Of a DNA stretch of 64,000 nt, positions 21,615 through 33,564 are shown in pieces (the first letter of the stretch is position 1; every line of letters begins with the position of its first letter). Under the pieces are notes generated by a model. The model did not search any database, was not told where the DNA came from, and saw nothing but the letters and a program-made list of their open reading frames with translations. The DNA is from Diatrype stigma (lineage: Eukaryota > Ascomycota > Sordariomycetes > Xylariales > Diatrypaceae), in NCBI GenBank assembly GCA_022225965.2, contig JAKJXP020000056.1, positions 240,134 through 304,133 on the forward strand. Reading direction: 5' to 3'. The position numbers and the translations under genes were made by a program.

Positions 21615-23205
21615 ATGGCTGCGGTTATCATAGACCCGGAGCTGCCGCGAAGCGATATCCTGCTTCTGCACAACCTGGACGCGGACATCCAGCGCCACCA
21701 GAAAGGCCGCCCCCTTTCCTCCGAAGAGGGTAAAGACGCGTCGCCACAGAACGGCGCGGGGGAGCAGCTGTCCGGTGCAAACGGCCAGAAAGGGGCCGAT
21801 GGAAGTAGGTTTCATTACCCAGCATAGGTAATCAGAGCAATTCCAGGGAGTGCAGTGATTGCTTCGTATGCCGCCGGTCCCTGATCCCATTGCTATGCTA
21901 ACCAACCCGGCCCTCTACAGCCGCCGCGGCCCAGTCCTTCACGGACGAGCGGGTCCTGGCTCAGATGAAAGGTCTGAACGACCCGTCACATCCGGATTTT
22001 GAGCCCACCGTGTTCTCCTCGTGGGATCTCAAGGACCTGTCCGTGAAGCTCCACCCGGCAGTGTCTCGGTACCTGCTGCTTCCGTATATCGAGTGGGCCC
22101 GGAAGACGGCCCGCCATGAGACGGACGTGGTGATGATCACGCATCTGATCATCTACTTCACCACCTCGATCCCTAGCGCAATATGGCTGTTCTATCGCTT
22201 TTCGTATTGGCACGCCATCATCCACACCCCTTTGCAGTTCTGGTACATGGGCGTGTACACGCTGATGATGCACCAGCACATCCACCAGAGAGGCATCTTG
22301 AGCAAGGAGAAGGCCTGGACCAGGATATTCGACCTGCTTTTCCCCTACGCCACCGACCCCCTTATGGGCCATACGTGGAACTCCTACTTCTATCACCACG
22401 TGAAGCACCACCACGTCGAAGGCAACGGACCGGACGACCTCTCCTCCACCGTGCGCTACCAGCGGGACAACATCTGGCACTTTTTGCACTACGTTGGACG
22501 CTTCTACTTCCTGATCTGGCTGGACCTGCCGCTGTACTTCCTCGGAAAGAACCGCTATACGACGGCTCTCAAGGCGGCGTTCTGGGAGTTGGGCACCTAT
22601 GCTGCCATTGCAACGCTGTACCATCTCAACAGCAGGGCGACCACGTTTGTCTTTATCCTCCCGCTGATGCTGATGCGCTTGGGCTTGATGATCGGAAACT
22701 GGGGCCAGCACGCCTTCGTCGATGCCGACGAACCTGATTCCGACTACCGATCTAGCATTACGCTGATTGACGTTCCCGTAGGTCCCCCCTCCCCCCTTCT
22801 CCCTCTTCCCCCATTATAGGAGTCGGCGGACACAATCACGCGATGGAAAGACTAATACAACTTGTCCTCTACTGACAGAGCAACCGTTTTTGCTACAACG
22901 ATGGGTATCATATATCCCACCATCTCAACCCGCTCCGGCACTGGCGGGAGCATCCAGTGCACTTCCTCCAGAACAAGGAGACCTACAGCCGGGAGCATTC
23001 TCTCGTCTTCCACAACATCGATTACCTTATGATCACCGTCCGGCTCATGATGCGTGATTACGAGCACCTCGCCAAGTGCCTGGTCCCCATCGGCGACCAG
23101 ATCGACCTGACGCTGGAGGAGCGCGCCACCATGCTGAAGAGGCACACGCGGCGGTTCAGCGAGGAGGAGATCAAGCAGAAGTTCGGTGTCGCGAAATCGA
23201 ACTAG
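21615..23205 (+). CDS. Fatty acid desaturase-family membrane protein
   Basis: Exons are 21615-21804, 21921-22777 and 22879-23205, giving 457 residues. Three histidine clusters fit the di-iron site of the membrane desaturase/hydroxylase superfamily: HQHIH (181-185), HHVKHHH (222-228) and HISHH (360-364, followed by NPLRHWREHP). The third box begins just downstream of intron 2. Hydrophobic segments lie near residues 135-175 and 245-330. There is no fused cytochrome b5 domain, unlike Delta-8 sphingolipid or front-end desaturases, and the boxes do not match Delta-9 acyl-CoA desaturases. The substrate is therefore open. It likely modifies an acyl or alkyl chain in the ER. The start codon is preceded by a short uORF. 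Confidence 0.85.
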
Positions 23206-24262
23206 CGAGGCTTCATTTGGATATCCCTTCATCTTACTTAGCTGGCCATCGTCGCCACTGCAAAGTTAGCTGTTTTATTCGTATGAACTCGACTTAGCCA
23301 CTTTGAAACGAATTTGCTTCGCCAAAAGCATAGCATTGTCTTTAATTCTATGTAGAGTCATAGAGGCCACTATAGACTTATTTCAGAAGCTACGATTACT
23401 GCTTGGCGTGTATATAACGTGATTATTGTATGACTTAAGTCGGAGGAACACGAGGGCTATTCTCCAAACAAACACTGCCACCAATGCATCTTATTAGACA
23501 TGCCTTTCCCCCCGTTGGAACACAGCCAACAGACTGATCGCATAGCCTGTATCGAAAACCCACACCCCGTGCGTATGTACGTGAACCTGGAAACGCTCAC
23601 CTCGCTTTGAATCAAACCGCGAACCTATCATCAAAAGAGCATCCACTAGAAGGCGGGAAAGGGAAGTTGGGATTGGTCATATTTATATCACCATATCTAC
23701 AATGCCCGGATAGATACCTTGGGAGGCCACAAATATTCCGATTATTCGACCATATATATGATTACGCCCATTCGAACGTGCTACCTAGCTGCTCAAGCTC
23801 AAATACATGAAAAGGGTTACTATATAAAATGAGACCAGAAGAATATAGATAGTACCTAGGTAAGTAGGTAATTAGGGCAGCTGAAAGGAGCTTTCCACCG
23901 CTCGGACAACAGAGATGTCGCCGGATACGGATCTTTGTAAGAATGGCCATTCCCTCCCTCCAGAGTACAAAACGTGTACACATACAACCAAGAACGACCA
24001 CCACACCACAGCACAACGCAACAAAAACGCAACACACACAACACAGCATATCTCTCGTACAGTTCAGCCAGTTAGTCGGTCAGTCAGTCTGCTGCACCAT
24101 CCAAAACCTCTAACTTGCATCTACTTTGCAACCCCCTTATCTCCTCTTCCCTCGCCTTTCCTCCTCCTTCCTTCTCTTACCCCAACCCTTTCTCTTACTC
24201 CCACCTCTTTCAATTTCCTCTGCTCTGCTCTGCGGGTATGTGATCTGATCTGCTCTAGTCCA
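23206..24262. other. Convergent 3' intergenic region
   Basis: This lies between the 3' ends of the desaturase (+) and PAN1 (-). It has an A/C-rich stretch near 23990-24045 and a C/T-rich stretch near 24130-24220 close to the PAN1 stop. No gene is supported. Confidence 0.6.
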
Positions 24263-27200
24263 CTAATCCAAGACCCTCCCCGCTACAGCAGCCGTGCTCT
24301 TGTCCTTGGTCTGAGTCTTCTTCAGCGTCTTGCCGGCCTGGATCTGACCCAAGAGCCCGGAGGGCCGGCCACCACCAATCGGTGGAGCCGGGAGGCCGCC
24401 GGCCGCGGGCGGCGGGGGAGGCGGCGGCGCAGCCATACCCGGGATCGGGGGTGGAGGGGGCGGTGGCGGTGGCGCGCCTGATGCACCGGCGCCTGGCATG
24501 GGCGGGGGAGGTGGAGGAGCCGAGACCGGGCTGCTGCCCGAATCGGGCATAGGGGGAGGGGGAGGGGGAGGCGCAGGTGTGCCCAGAGGAGCGCCTCCAT
24601 CGTTGTCGCCCGCGGATGGAGCGGGCGGCGGGAAGGGCGCCGAGGGGACAGCGGGTGAAGCTTGGGCCGACTTGTTATCGCCGGTGGCGGACAGTGGGCG
24701 CGGGGGGCCCATGGACCCGAAGAGCAGCGAGGCGAGCTGGGCAGCGCCGGCGGCGGGGCGGTCGTCGTCCGAATCCGAGTCGGATTCCTCGTTGCCGGAG
24801 CCCCACTCGTCGTCGGTGTCGGGCCGCTTCCTGGAGACCGGGCCCGTGGGCTGCGGTGCGATGGGGGCAGTTGCCGCCGCGAGCGATTTGCTGCTTTCTT
24901 GCGTTAGGGTCATGCGGTGGAACGGGTTCGTGGACTGTTCCGCCTGAGGCGGGGCCGGCGCGGCGGGTGCGGCAGGAGAGTCCGACGAAGACGGCACCGA
25001 AGACTGGGACATCATTCGGAAGTAGGGGTTGCGGCTTTCTGTGTCTGGAGAGCTGGTCACCACAGTGGGCGGAGACCTGACCGGAGACTTGACCGCAGAT
25101 GCGGGGGCCGGTGGCGGCGTGGCCTTGCGTTCTACTTCCTGGCTGCCCATTTGGCTGCCACCAAGAGTAGGAGTCGAAGCCTGTGGGGTGATTTGACGAG
25201 GACCTTCGTCGTCGGAAGACGATGACTCGTCATCATCTATCGCTTCAAGTTGACGTTGAAGTTCCAGCTCGCGTTGCCGTGCGGCCTCGATCTCAGCCTT
25301 CTGAGCCGCTAACTTGGCTTCCTTTTCCTTTGCTTCGGCCGTAGCAGCTTTCTTCCTCTTCTTTTCCTCCTCTTTCTTGAGCTTGCCTTGGCGGACCTGT
25401 TCTTCCAACGCTTTCAGACGAGAAGCTGCAGCCTCACGCTCTTTCGCTAGCTCGTCTTCCTGTTCTCTCGCACTTTCCCTATTTTGCATTAGCTCCCACG
25501 CGGTGAAATCTGAGGGATGAGAAATAACTTACTCTAGCTGTTGTGTGGCACGTTCTTGTTCCTCTCGCTCCCGCTCAAGACGCTCTTCTTCCGCCTTCTT
25601 GGCGGTATCCTCTTCGGGCTTTCTAGCAGTATCTTCACCCTTGGCACGGTGTCTTGACGGCGGTGGAGGTGGTTTCTTCGCTTCGGCCTTGGCGGCAGGA
25701 GGCGGGACCCCTTGTTCATCAGCAATCCTGGCCTGACGCTCAGCTTCGCGCTTGGCATCCTCTTCTTCTGCTTGACGAAGCTTGGCAGCTCGCTCGGCCT
25801 TCTCACGCTCCATCCGCTGGGCAGAAGTCTCCCCAGGTTTCGAAGGAGCCTTGATACCAAGGGCAGCGAGACGCTCAGCCATACGCTGTTCAGCTTGCTG
25901 TTTGATAAACGCAGCTCGCTCCTCTGGCGTTTTATAAGCAGAGTATGAACCACCTCCAGGAGCGGGGGATTGGCTTGTTGTAGGTGTAGCGGTGCGCGAT
26001 GTCACAGATGGACTTTCTACACGAGTTGGTGGAGCCTCGGCCTTCACAGGTTCGGCCGTGGCAGGTCGCCCCCCTCGGCGGTCCTGGGCTCTGACACGTG
26101 CGGCGCGGCTTGATCGCTGCAGATCAAAAATGAAGTCTCGAACCTCATCCTCGACACCTAGAGCATCATCCCAACGTCGTTTCTCGTGCTCATTGGCTGG
26201 AGTTTGCCCACCCTCCTTGAGGGTATCTTCGATGCCCCGGGCGAAATCTCGAACACTGTCTTCGACGTCTTGGACCATACGTTCGTTGTTCTCCTTCTCC
26301 GTTCGAATTCGGAGGTTCTCTTCCTCCAACCGCTTTGGCGCGTCCGTGTCATCCCCACTAGTATCGATCTTCTTACCAGTAAGAGCAGCAGTACGTTGCT
26401 GCATCATAGCCTTAGCCCTAGCCTTTAGGCGGTCTGACTCTGTGACTGTACCACCCGGTCCCGTGCCGACGATATTCGAGGCACTACCGGGGTGGGCCTT
26501 GGCATCTTTGAGTCGGAATAGCTCAAGCTTAGCGTCGGCGATAGCCTTTTCGGTCTTCCTGACCTGAGATGCCAGCTCAGGAATCTTGTCAGTTAAGTTC
26601 TGTAATTGGCGCTTTAAGGCCCGTCGCTCGGCTTCTGAGTCACCACTGCTAATAGCAGCATCGGGATGTGAATCGATGTCCTCCTGAATGCGACGAATGC
26701 GCCTGTAGAGCTCCTCCGCTTCGCGTCTATCACGCCTATCGAGTATATCATCTTCCTCGGCGGCCTCCTCATCCTTGGCATCCAGTGCATCTAGTAGGAC
26801 CTGCTTTTCGCGTATTTTCTTCCTCAGCTGATCGAGGGTAAGGTCATCATTAGATGTAGCCGACGCAGGCGACTGAGGCCGAGGTGAGCTCGTGCCACCC
26901 ATCCTGCGACGCGCGCTAGATCTGTAACCAACATCGTCATCATTGTTCTTGAACACTGTGGCATCTTTGCGCCCAGCTGCGGCAGTCTCCTTGAAAGAAT
27001 GATTTTTGAGGTAGCTGACGCCCGTCTTTTGGGGTAGTAGAGAGGCCCCTGTATTCTTGCGGAATTCGGATTCCTGGCTTAGCATAGACTTTACAGTACC
27101 CAGAGATTCCTTGAAGTTGCGGGTGGACGGCGGTATCAGCTCTGGGGGCAATGTATTAGGTATAGGGTACCCGTTGAGTTTTCTGTATATTAGATGCATT

Positions 27201-28897
27201 GCAACAGCGAACTCGTCGAGATCAAGGCGCCCTTTGTTCCCGTTGTCGGAGAGGGTCCAAATGCGCTCGAGGTCAGTCTTCTCTAGACCACTCTGGCCCA
27301 TGATTTCGATAGCCTGATCGCCCCCGATAAATCCTTTATGAAGACCATCCCATGCCCGGAAGAGTTCATCGTATCTTCGCTTTTCGTCCTTGGTGATCGC
27401 CCATGGAATGACGGCGTTCCCGGATAGGCCAGTAGTTGTATAATTCTGTTGCTCACGGCCAGCTTGAGGCATCATACGTGCATGCAATGCATCAATGTTG
27501 GGCAACCCAGATGCCGGCGCGTTCACTAAGCCCCATTGGCCAGGTTGACCCGTGGGTTGTGCATTTAGCGGAGCGGCCATGGAGGGCGACAGACCACCCG
27601 CGAAACCTGTAGGCATGGGAGGCATAGGGGGTCGTGGGCCGGTATAGCCAGTTGGCTGAGGGTTATTCAAGCCTCCTGGAAAACCAGTCTGCTGAGACTG
27701 CAGCCCCTGTTGGCCGGGAAAACCAGTGGGCTGGCTTGGAAACCCTGTCATCTGAGCTTGAAGTAGCTGCGAGTTATTAGCTAAAGGCTGAGGCGCCTGT
27801 ATCGTCGGAGGCGTAGCCGTATTCTGTCTAGCGAAATCAGACGCATTGTTGGCCGCTGCAGAATTCGCTTCATCGGCAATACTGAAGTTGATAATGTCTA
27901 CCATACTTGACACTTCGTTCTTCACATTATCCGGGAGACTCGTCGGTAGAGGCTTGTTGACGAGCCTCAGATTGCAGAGATACATAGCCAACGCGAATTC
28001 TGGGAAGTGCAGTTCACCGGATCGAGTGGTATCGGCAAGCGTCCTATAGCATATTGTGTCAGATAGCTCCACCTACCAACCAAGACGGATCGAATAGCGA
28101 CTGAGGAGTTGGGCATCGTACCATATGTGTGACAGAGAATCCCCATCCAGTCTCGATCTCAATAGTAGATCTCGAGCTTTCTCGCCGGACATGGTCATTT
28201 GGTCGCCAACGGCTGACTTGAATAAGGTCTCGAACTTTGCCTGATCTTGAGCCGTAATGAACGATAGTCTGATATTAGGAATCTTATTGGCGGGCTTCGA
28301 CTGAGTTCCGCGGGCTTTGGGTTGCGTATCGCCCCCACTAGCCTTGAACGAGGCAGCCATGGCGCTGAAGCCTGTTGGCTGAGGCACGATGGACGGGGCT
28401 TGGGGCTGAGTTGTTGGAGGAGCTTGGATAGTCGGTGTCGGGAAGGAGTTTTGAGGCTGGAACTGCTGCTGCGGCGGTTGCGGCGGCTGCGGCTGCTGTT
28501 GTTGCTGCTGGTTGAACTGCTGTTGAAATTGCTGAGGGATCTGTGGCATCGGCGGAACACCGGTTTGGAAGGCTTGCTGTTGTTGCGGAGGCTGACCAGG
28601 AAACCCCGTATACTGAGGCTGTAGCCCCTGCGGAGGTTGCTGCTGCGGCATTCCCGTATATTGCTGTTGTAAGCCTTGCGCGCCCGGAAAACCCGTATAC
28701 TGCTGAGTTAACGGAGCTTGACCAAAGCCTGTGGGTTGCGGAGCGAATGGGCCTTGCTGCTGTCCGAGGCCGGGCTGCTGTTGCTGCTGGCCTGGATTCG
28801 GACCGCCGGCTCCCATACCGAACGAGTTGCCATACTGCTGGGGAGCGCCAGGTCGCAGGCTGTTGCCGCCGGGGAAGGAATTGGGATTGGAATACAT
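24263..28897 (-). CDS. PAN1: Endocytic actin regulator Pan1
   Basis: Exons are 28897-28122, 28043-25533 and 25478-24263, giving 1500 residues. Intron 1 splits the EH1 tryptophan of [13 protein letters not shown]. Intron 2 is 54 nt, and frame matching chooses the AAATAG acceptor at 25479. The order of parts matches Pan1: a Gln/Pro-rich repeat with QxTG motifs (1-205), EH1 (about 212-300), a second QxTG repeat (about 345-430), EH2 (about 472-565), a long coiled coil (about 650-1180), a Pro-rich run with a WH2-like segment, and a basic tail. Pan1 binds NPF-containing adaptors and Arp2/3 to drive actin assembly at endocytic sites. Six LxxQxTG motifs are candidate Ark1/Prk1 sites. The family call is very firm. 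Confidence 0.95.
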
Positions 28898-29843
28898 GAC
28901 GCGGAAAGACGCTCGTCAAAAGCAAATAATACACCAGAGAAAATGGAAATATAGGGGCGAGGAGCGAGGAGCGAGGAGGAGGCTCCTCAGGTGCGTAGTT
29001 GGAAGGTGATAAGGAATAAAGAAAGAGGCACGGAAGTGCCTCGAAGTTGGAAGTGTGGATGACGAAGCTCAAAAACAAGGAGTGTTTGGAGTACGGAGCA
29101 GGCGAAGTACGAAGTAAGTGCGTATGCAAGTCCTGGCATGGGCAGTTGGGCTGCAGGCAGTCAGTCCCTCACTGGCTGGCTGACTGGTTGGTTACTGGCC
29201 ACTGGCCACTGGAAGCACTGACGCTTGGGCTACTGAAGGTCCAGCAGAATGGAGTTTCCGCTGCTATGCACGGGCCAGTTGAACCGTTCGGCCACTCAGA
29301 GCTCACAATTGAGCCACACTACCCGGCACTAACCCTATGCAGTGGGCACTCTGACACTCTGTATGTAGCATTGCATGATGGAAAGGAGAACTGGAGAAGC
29401 CCCCTGCATACTCAGATACTGCGGATCAAAATCGAAGACAGAGAGATCAGCATCTTCAAGCATTTTGGGGCTTTTTTGAGCGTTTTTGAGCGTGGCGCGA
29501 ATCATTACTTTTCCTTCTTCTATCGTCATTACTCTTAACTTCAGTACAAGTGCATCTACCCCTTTATCTTCGTCTTTGGTTCCCCATCTATACATATCCC
29601 CTCCATGACCGAAGCCCCCTGGTCAACCCCCTTGTACTCTACCAAGTTTGAATAGCTACTTGGGTAGGTATGTAGATACATATTTCTGCCTCCTTCTAGA
29701 GCGCTGTGCCGACACGAGTTCCAAAAAAGCCCTACCAGGGGCCCTAGCGTATAGGATTTGTTCTGTATTTGCCTGCTTGGCCGGACTAGACGGGATTATT
29801 CGAGTTCTCCTCCCCAGCTACAGTCACTTACTAGATCCCAACT
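28898..29843. other. Intergenic between PAN1 and C9-methyltransferase
   Basis: This holds the PAN1 promoter and leader and the 3' flank of the methyltransferase. It contains a GAGGAGC repeat near 28955-28980 and CTGG/CCACTGG repeats near 29170-29212. No gene is supported. Confidence 0.55.
28955..28980. repeat. GAGGAGC short tandem repeat
   Basis: Three adjacent GCGAGGA-type heptamers lie about 60 nt upstream of the PAN1 ATG. Confidence 0.6.
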
Positions 29844-31705
29844 CTACTGGGCTGATGCCGTCGGGAAGAGATCGGCATTCTGCTTGGCCCATCCCGCCAG
29901 GTTCAGCTTGGAGGCTGCCGTCTTGAGGGCGCCCGAAAGGCCGAACTGGGTGTTGATGCCATCGACTCTGTGTGTCGAGTTGATGTTCTTGACCAGCACA
30001 ATCTGGAAGCAGGTGGCACTGCCTTGGCGGGAGGCAATCGTAGACCAAGCGAGGAAGAATTCCCAGATCTAAAGCCTGTCAGTAACATGACCACCATTGA
30101 TTTTCATGAAGCTTTGTGCAACTTACGCGGAACCATCGCTTTCCGTACTTGGCCTCAACGTTATCGCGGTTGGCCATCCAGTTCCTGTACCATCTCCACA
30201 AGGTCGCCGAATAGTGCACACCAATCGTATCGATTCCCTTGACCTCGAAACCAGCAGCTTCGAGCTTGTCGATGACTATGCCGAGAGGAGTCGAGGCGTC
30301 GGCACCGGGGAAGACATACTTGTTCATGAACAAGCCCCAGATCAGATCTTCGTATTGCCAGTACTTGCGGAGGCCAGCGTATTGCAGGAAGAAGACACCA
30401 TCATCGTCAAGCATGTCGTTGACCTGCTTGAAGAAGGACCCAAGCTTGCGAATGCCAACGTGTTCGGCCATCTCGAGGCATGTGATCTTCTTGTAACCTC
30501 CCTCGGGCACAGGAATGTCGCGGTAGTCCATGCATAGAATCTTGCTCTGTTCCTCGGGCACATCTACATCACGCATAGCCTTGTTACCCCAGGCCGTCTG
30601 GTTACGACCGAGGGTGATACCGGTAGCACGGGCACCGTAGTTGACGCTGGCAAATCGTGCAAGGGTGCCCCAGCCGCAGCCAATGTCAAGTAAACTCTCA
30701 TCTTTCTGTAGATCGATCTTCTCACACACGATGGCCAGCTTGTTGTCCTGGATTTGCTCCAAAGACTCTTCACTGTCAATATCGGAAATAATGCCGGATG
30801 TGTAGATCATACGCGGTCCCAGGAACCAACCGTAGAAGTCATCACCCCTGTCGTAATGGTCACGAACTTGTTCCTCATCTATTGGCGAGTTAGCTAGATG
30901 TCACCAGAAATAAGGGTCTTGGGCTTCCTTGCCTTGACTTCTTGAATGCATAATCACTTCGGGAATGAATGTGAAAAGGAAGTATTTGCAGAGGCCGAGC
31001 GTGAATTGGAAGCTGACCCAGTCGTGCCGGTATTCCAGGGTCTCCAGGCAGTCGCCTTTGAAGTCGACTTCGCCGTCGAAGTATTTCTCGTAAAATGTCT
31101 CCATGGGGATCTTGCTCTTTCCATGGTATTTGAGCTGGTCGGCACGGTCCTTGAATGTTAGGTAGTGCTCGACCGGGCGGCCCGGATACTTGACTTTCTC
31201 ATTCTTGCGGGGGCCCACGATGGACGCTCCTATCCAGAAGGAGGCGAGGATAGGTGCCGAGGTGAACAAGGCGAAGAAAAGGGCTGTCTTGAAACCACCA
31301 CCGACCTTCCATGAAAGCCAGAGGGGCACACCACCGATCAAGGACAGCAGCAGTATGGTAGAGAAGCTGTCGTTGCCAGAGGCATCGGCGGGAAGAGGGG
31401 CATTTTTGATGGCTGGGGACTGGACGCAGGGAGGTAAAGTTAGCCTCAAAAACAACAATAAAACACCGAAGTCGACTCGATGATATATACGTAGTGTTCA
31501 GCAAGCTCTGCTGGAACCAAATAGGTCGAAAGCAAAGCTAGAGAGCATATATCTCATAACTCGAGGGCGGAGAGGGGGGTTGACTTACGTTGGTGGTTCT
31601 CACACCACAGTTCTCTGGCTGCTCAAAGGTGGGAGTGGGAGCTTTCGGAGTCTCGACGAACTCGAACTCAGACTCACTGCCGTTCACGCTGTGAGGCTTC
31701 GACAT
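29844..31705 (-). CDS. Sphingolipid C9-methyltransferase
   Basis: Exons are 31705-31589, 31419-30933, 30878-30127 and 30068-29844, giving 526 residues. Intron 2 (30932-30879, 54 nt) begins with GCAAGG and is a GC-AG intron. Only this junction rejoins HSRSQ to DEEQVRDHYDRG in frame. Two membrane segments (about residues 60-110) precede a cyclopropane-synthase-type methyltransferase domain with the S-adenosylmethionine loop LLDIGCGWG (264-272), ITCLEMAEHVG, and DTIGVHYSATLWRWYRNW. Fungal enzymes of this type add the C9 methyl branch to the Delta-8-unsaturated sphingoid base of glucosylceramide at the ER or Golgi. That lipid supports hyphal growth and is the target of plant defensins. Family and topology agree well. 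Confidence 0.93.
30879..30932 (-). other. GC-AG intron (C9-methyltransferase intron 2)
   Basis: The donor reads CAAG then GCAAGG, and the acceptor is CAATAG with a GCTAAC branch site. Length is 54 nt. No GT donor nearby preserves frame and the conserved residues. Confidence 0.8.
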
Positions 31706-33564
31706 CTTGACGAGTCGTGTTGCAAAAGCCAATTGATGTTGGCGTACTTTGCAAACTTCTCTCTAAGTAGTGGCAGCGTCGTGGGAAGAGGAAACTGTCC
31801 ACCGCCTCCTCGCAGGCCGCGGGAACCCTTTTTTACCCAATTCGACCGTCTTAGTGGTCGAAACTTAGGTAGGAGCTAGTGCAAGCTAGGCCTGCTTGAG
31901 GTGGCAGTTGAGTGGTATTGGGCTGCCCTGAAACCCACCCACAGGCCCCCCGGCCCCCCGCTAGGCCGCGGTGCGACGATATACCGGCCCCGATTCTGCT
32001 ATCTGAGGGCTATCCCACCTACCGTATCTCACCTACTACGTAGTACTGTATCTCACACCCACGGTGAACACCGGCCACTGCCGGCGTCTTCCCAGGGATC
32101 CTCTGATCCTCGGCTCGACTAACTACTAAGTACCTAGTATGCAGTTCTCTTCTGGTGACGCGGCTCTTCGACCAAATGAGAGAGGATCTCTACTAAGGTA
32201 CGTAGTAGGATTAGGTAATGGTACGAAGTAGACGGTAGATGAAAATCCCCCACGGCTGTATGTACGTAGTACTACGTATATTTTCTAGTCTAGGACCCTC
32301 AACACGGTAGGATAGATTAATCGAACGCCTCAACACTGTGCACGGGTTAACTTAGGTAAGTTAATGGGAAGGGGTCGGGTACCCTGGCTGCCCGGGGGCG
32401 GAAATCATCACCGCTATATCTTCACTTTGTTGAGGTATAAATCAAGCGTTTCGCATCCTAGATATAGTTAGTGGTAACAACGTGGCCACAACAGGACGCT
32501 GTTGCTGCAGTCCCCCGTGTGAAGCCCCTTTCGAGAGTGGAGCTGCTCTGGCGTGCTGCAGTGACGCCTTTCTTCCTCAGGTCTTTCCAATCTCCACTCT
32601 TCGTCCTATTGTGCGGTGAATAGGAGCGATAGGGGAATTTCGACGCTCTGTGTATGTAGCCTGGTAGCCTACCAATAGCCTAACTCTATGAGAACTTTCT
32701 CATGACTATGAACTGAACTTGGCGCCGGTTTAGCAGACCGCCTGGGAACGAGAAGGCAAACATTGATCGTTAAGCGAACCATGATGGCCGGGATTTTACA
32801 ACATGTTCTACAGTAGTTGGATCCACTGCTCGTTCACATGCCTATGCTGTCGAAACAGGTTCAAGGTACACATCATAAATCAGCAGAATTCTATTGGATT
32901 TGGCTACGTCAAGCTGATATCTCTTTGGGTCCAGTTGGTGAAGTACCGCTAGACCCAGTATGTCATAGCAATAGCATTCTCGAAGGAGGCCCAGCGAGTC
33001 GTATCAGGAACCGCTGCTGTAATTGAGGTTCTGTAATTTGTAAGTTCAGATACTTGTACTCTATCTAGGTAGTACTTCTCGGACGCCAAATTCATCGTCT
33101 GAGGGGAGACGAAGCCTTAGAAAGCTCATACGATATCTGACATAGGCTTCCTAGTAGGGCTATACCGGCGAGTACTGACTTGCATCTTATCCAAATTGAC
33201 CTTTCGACCGCTAGGTGTATAGGTCTAACGATTATATATGTGCTTAGGTAATCTCTACTATCAGCAGGCATGTTTGAGGCCATTGTGTTCGCCATAACTT
33301 GGTGTCAAGCATGATATCACATACCTTTCGCTCTGAATTGGAAGCTAGCTGAAGCAGCTCTACTGTTTCCTCCACGTAGCCGCATCAATTTTGGGGTATT
33401 GGTAGGTTATGCTTCAAAGCACATCCAAGGGAAATAGTGAGAAGCAAAACAGTCGAGGACGACGGACGCCTCTGGCTTTGTGATTGAAGGCGAAGGCCGA
33501 CTATTCACAGAATTCGGCTTAACCTTTAGCATATTTGTTCTTCTCCCTGTTAATCAAGGGATCC
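31706..33564. other. Intergenic upstream of C9-methyltransferase
   Basis: This is 1.9 kb between two minus-strand genes and includes the methyltransferase promoter. TACGTAGTA words cluster at about 32033-32045, 32203-32212 and 32262-32280. No coding region is supported. Confidence 0.55.
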
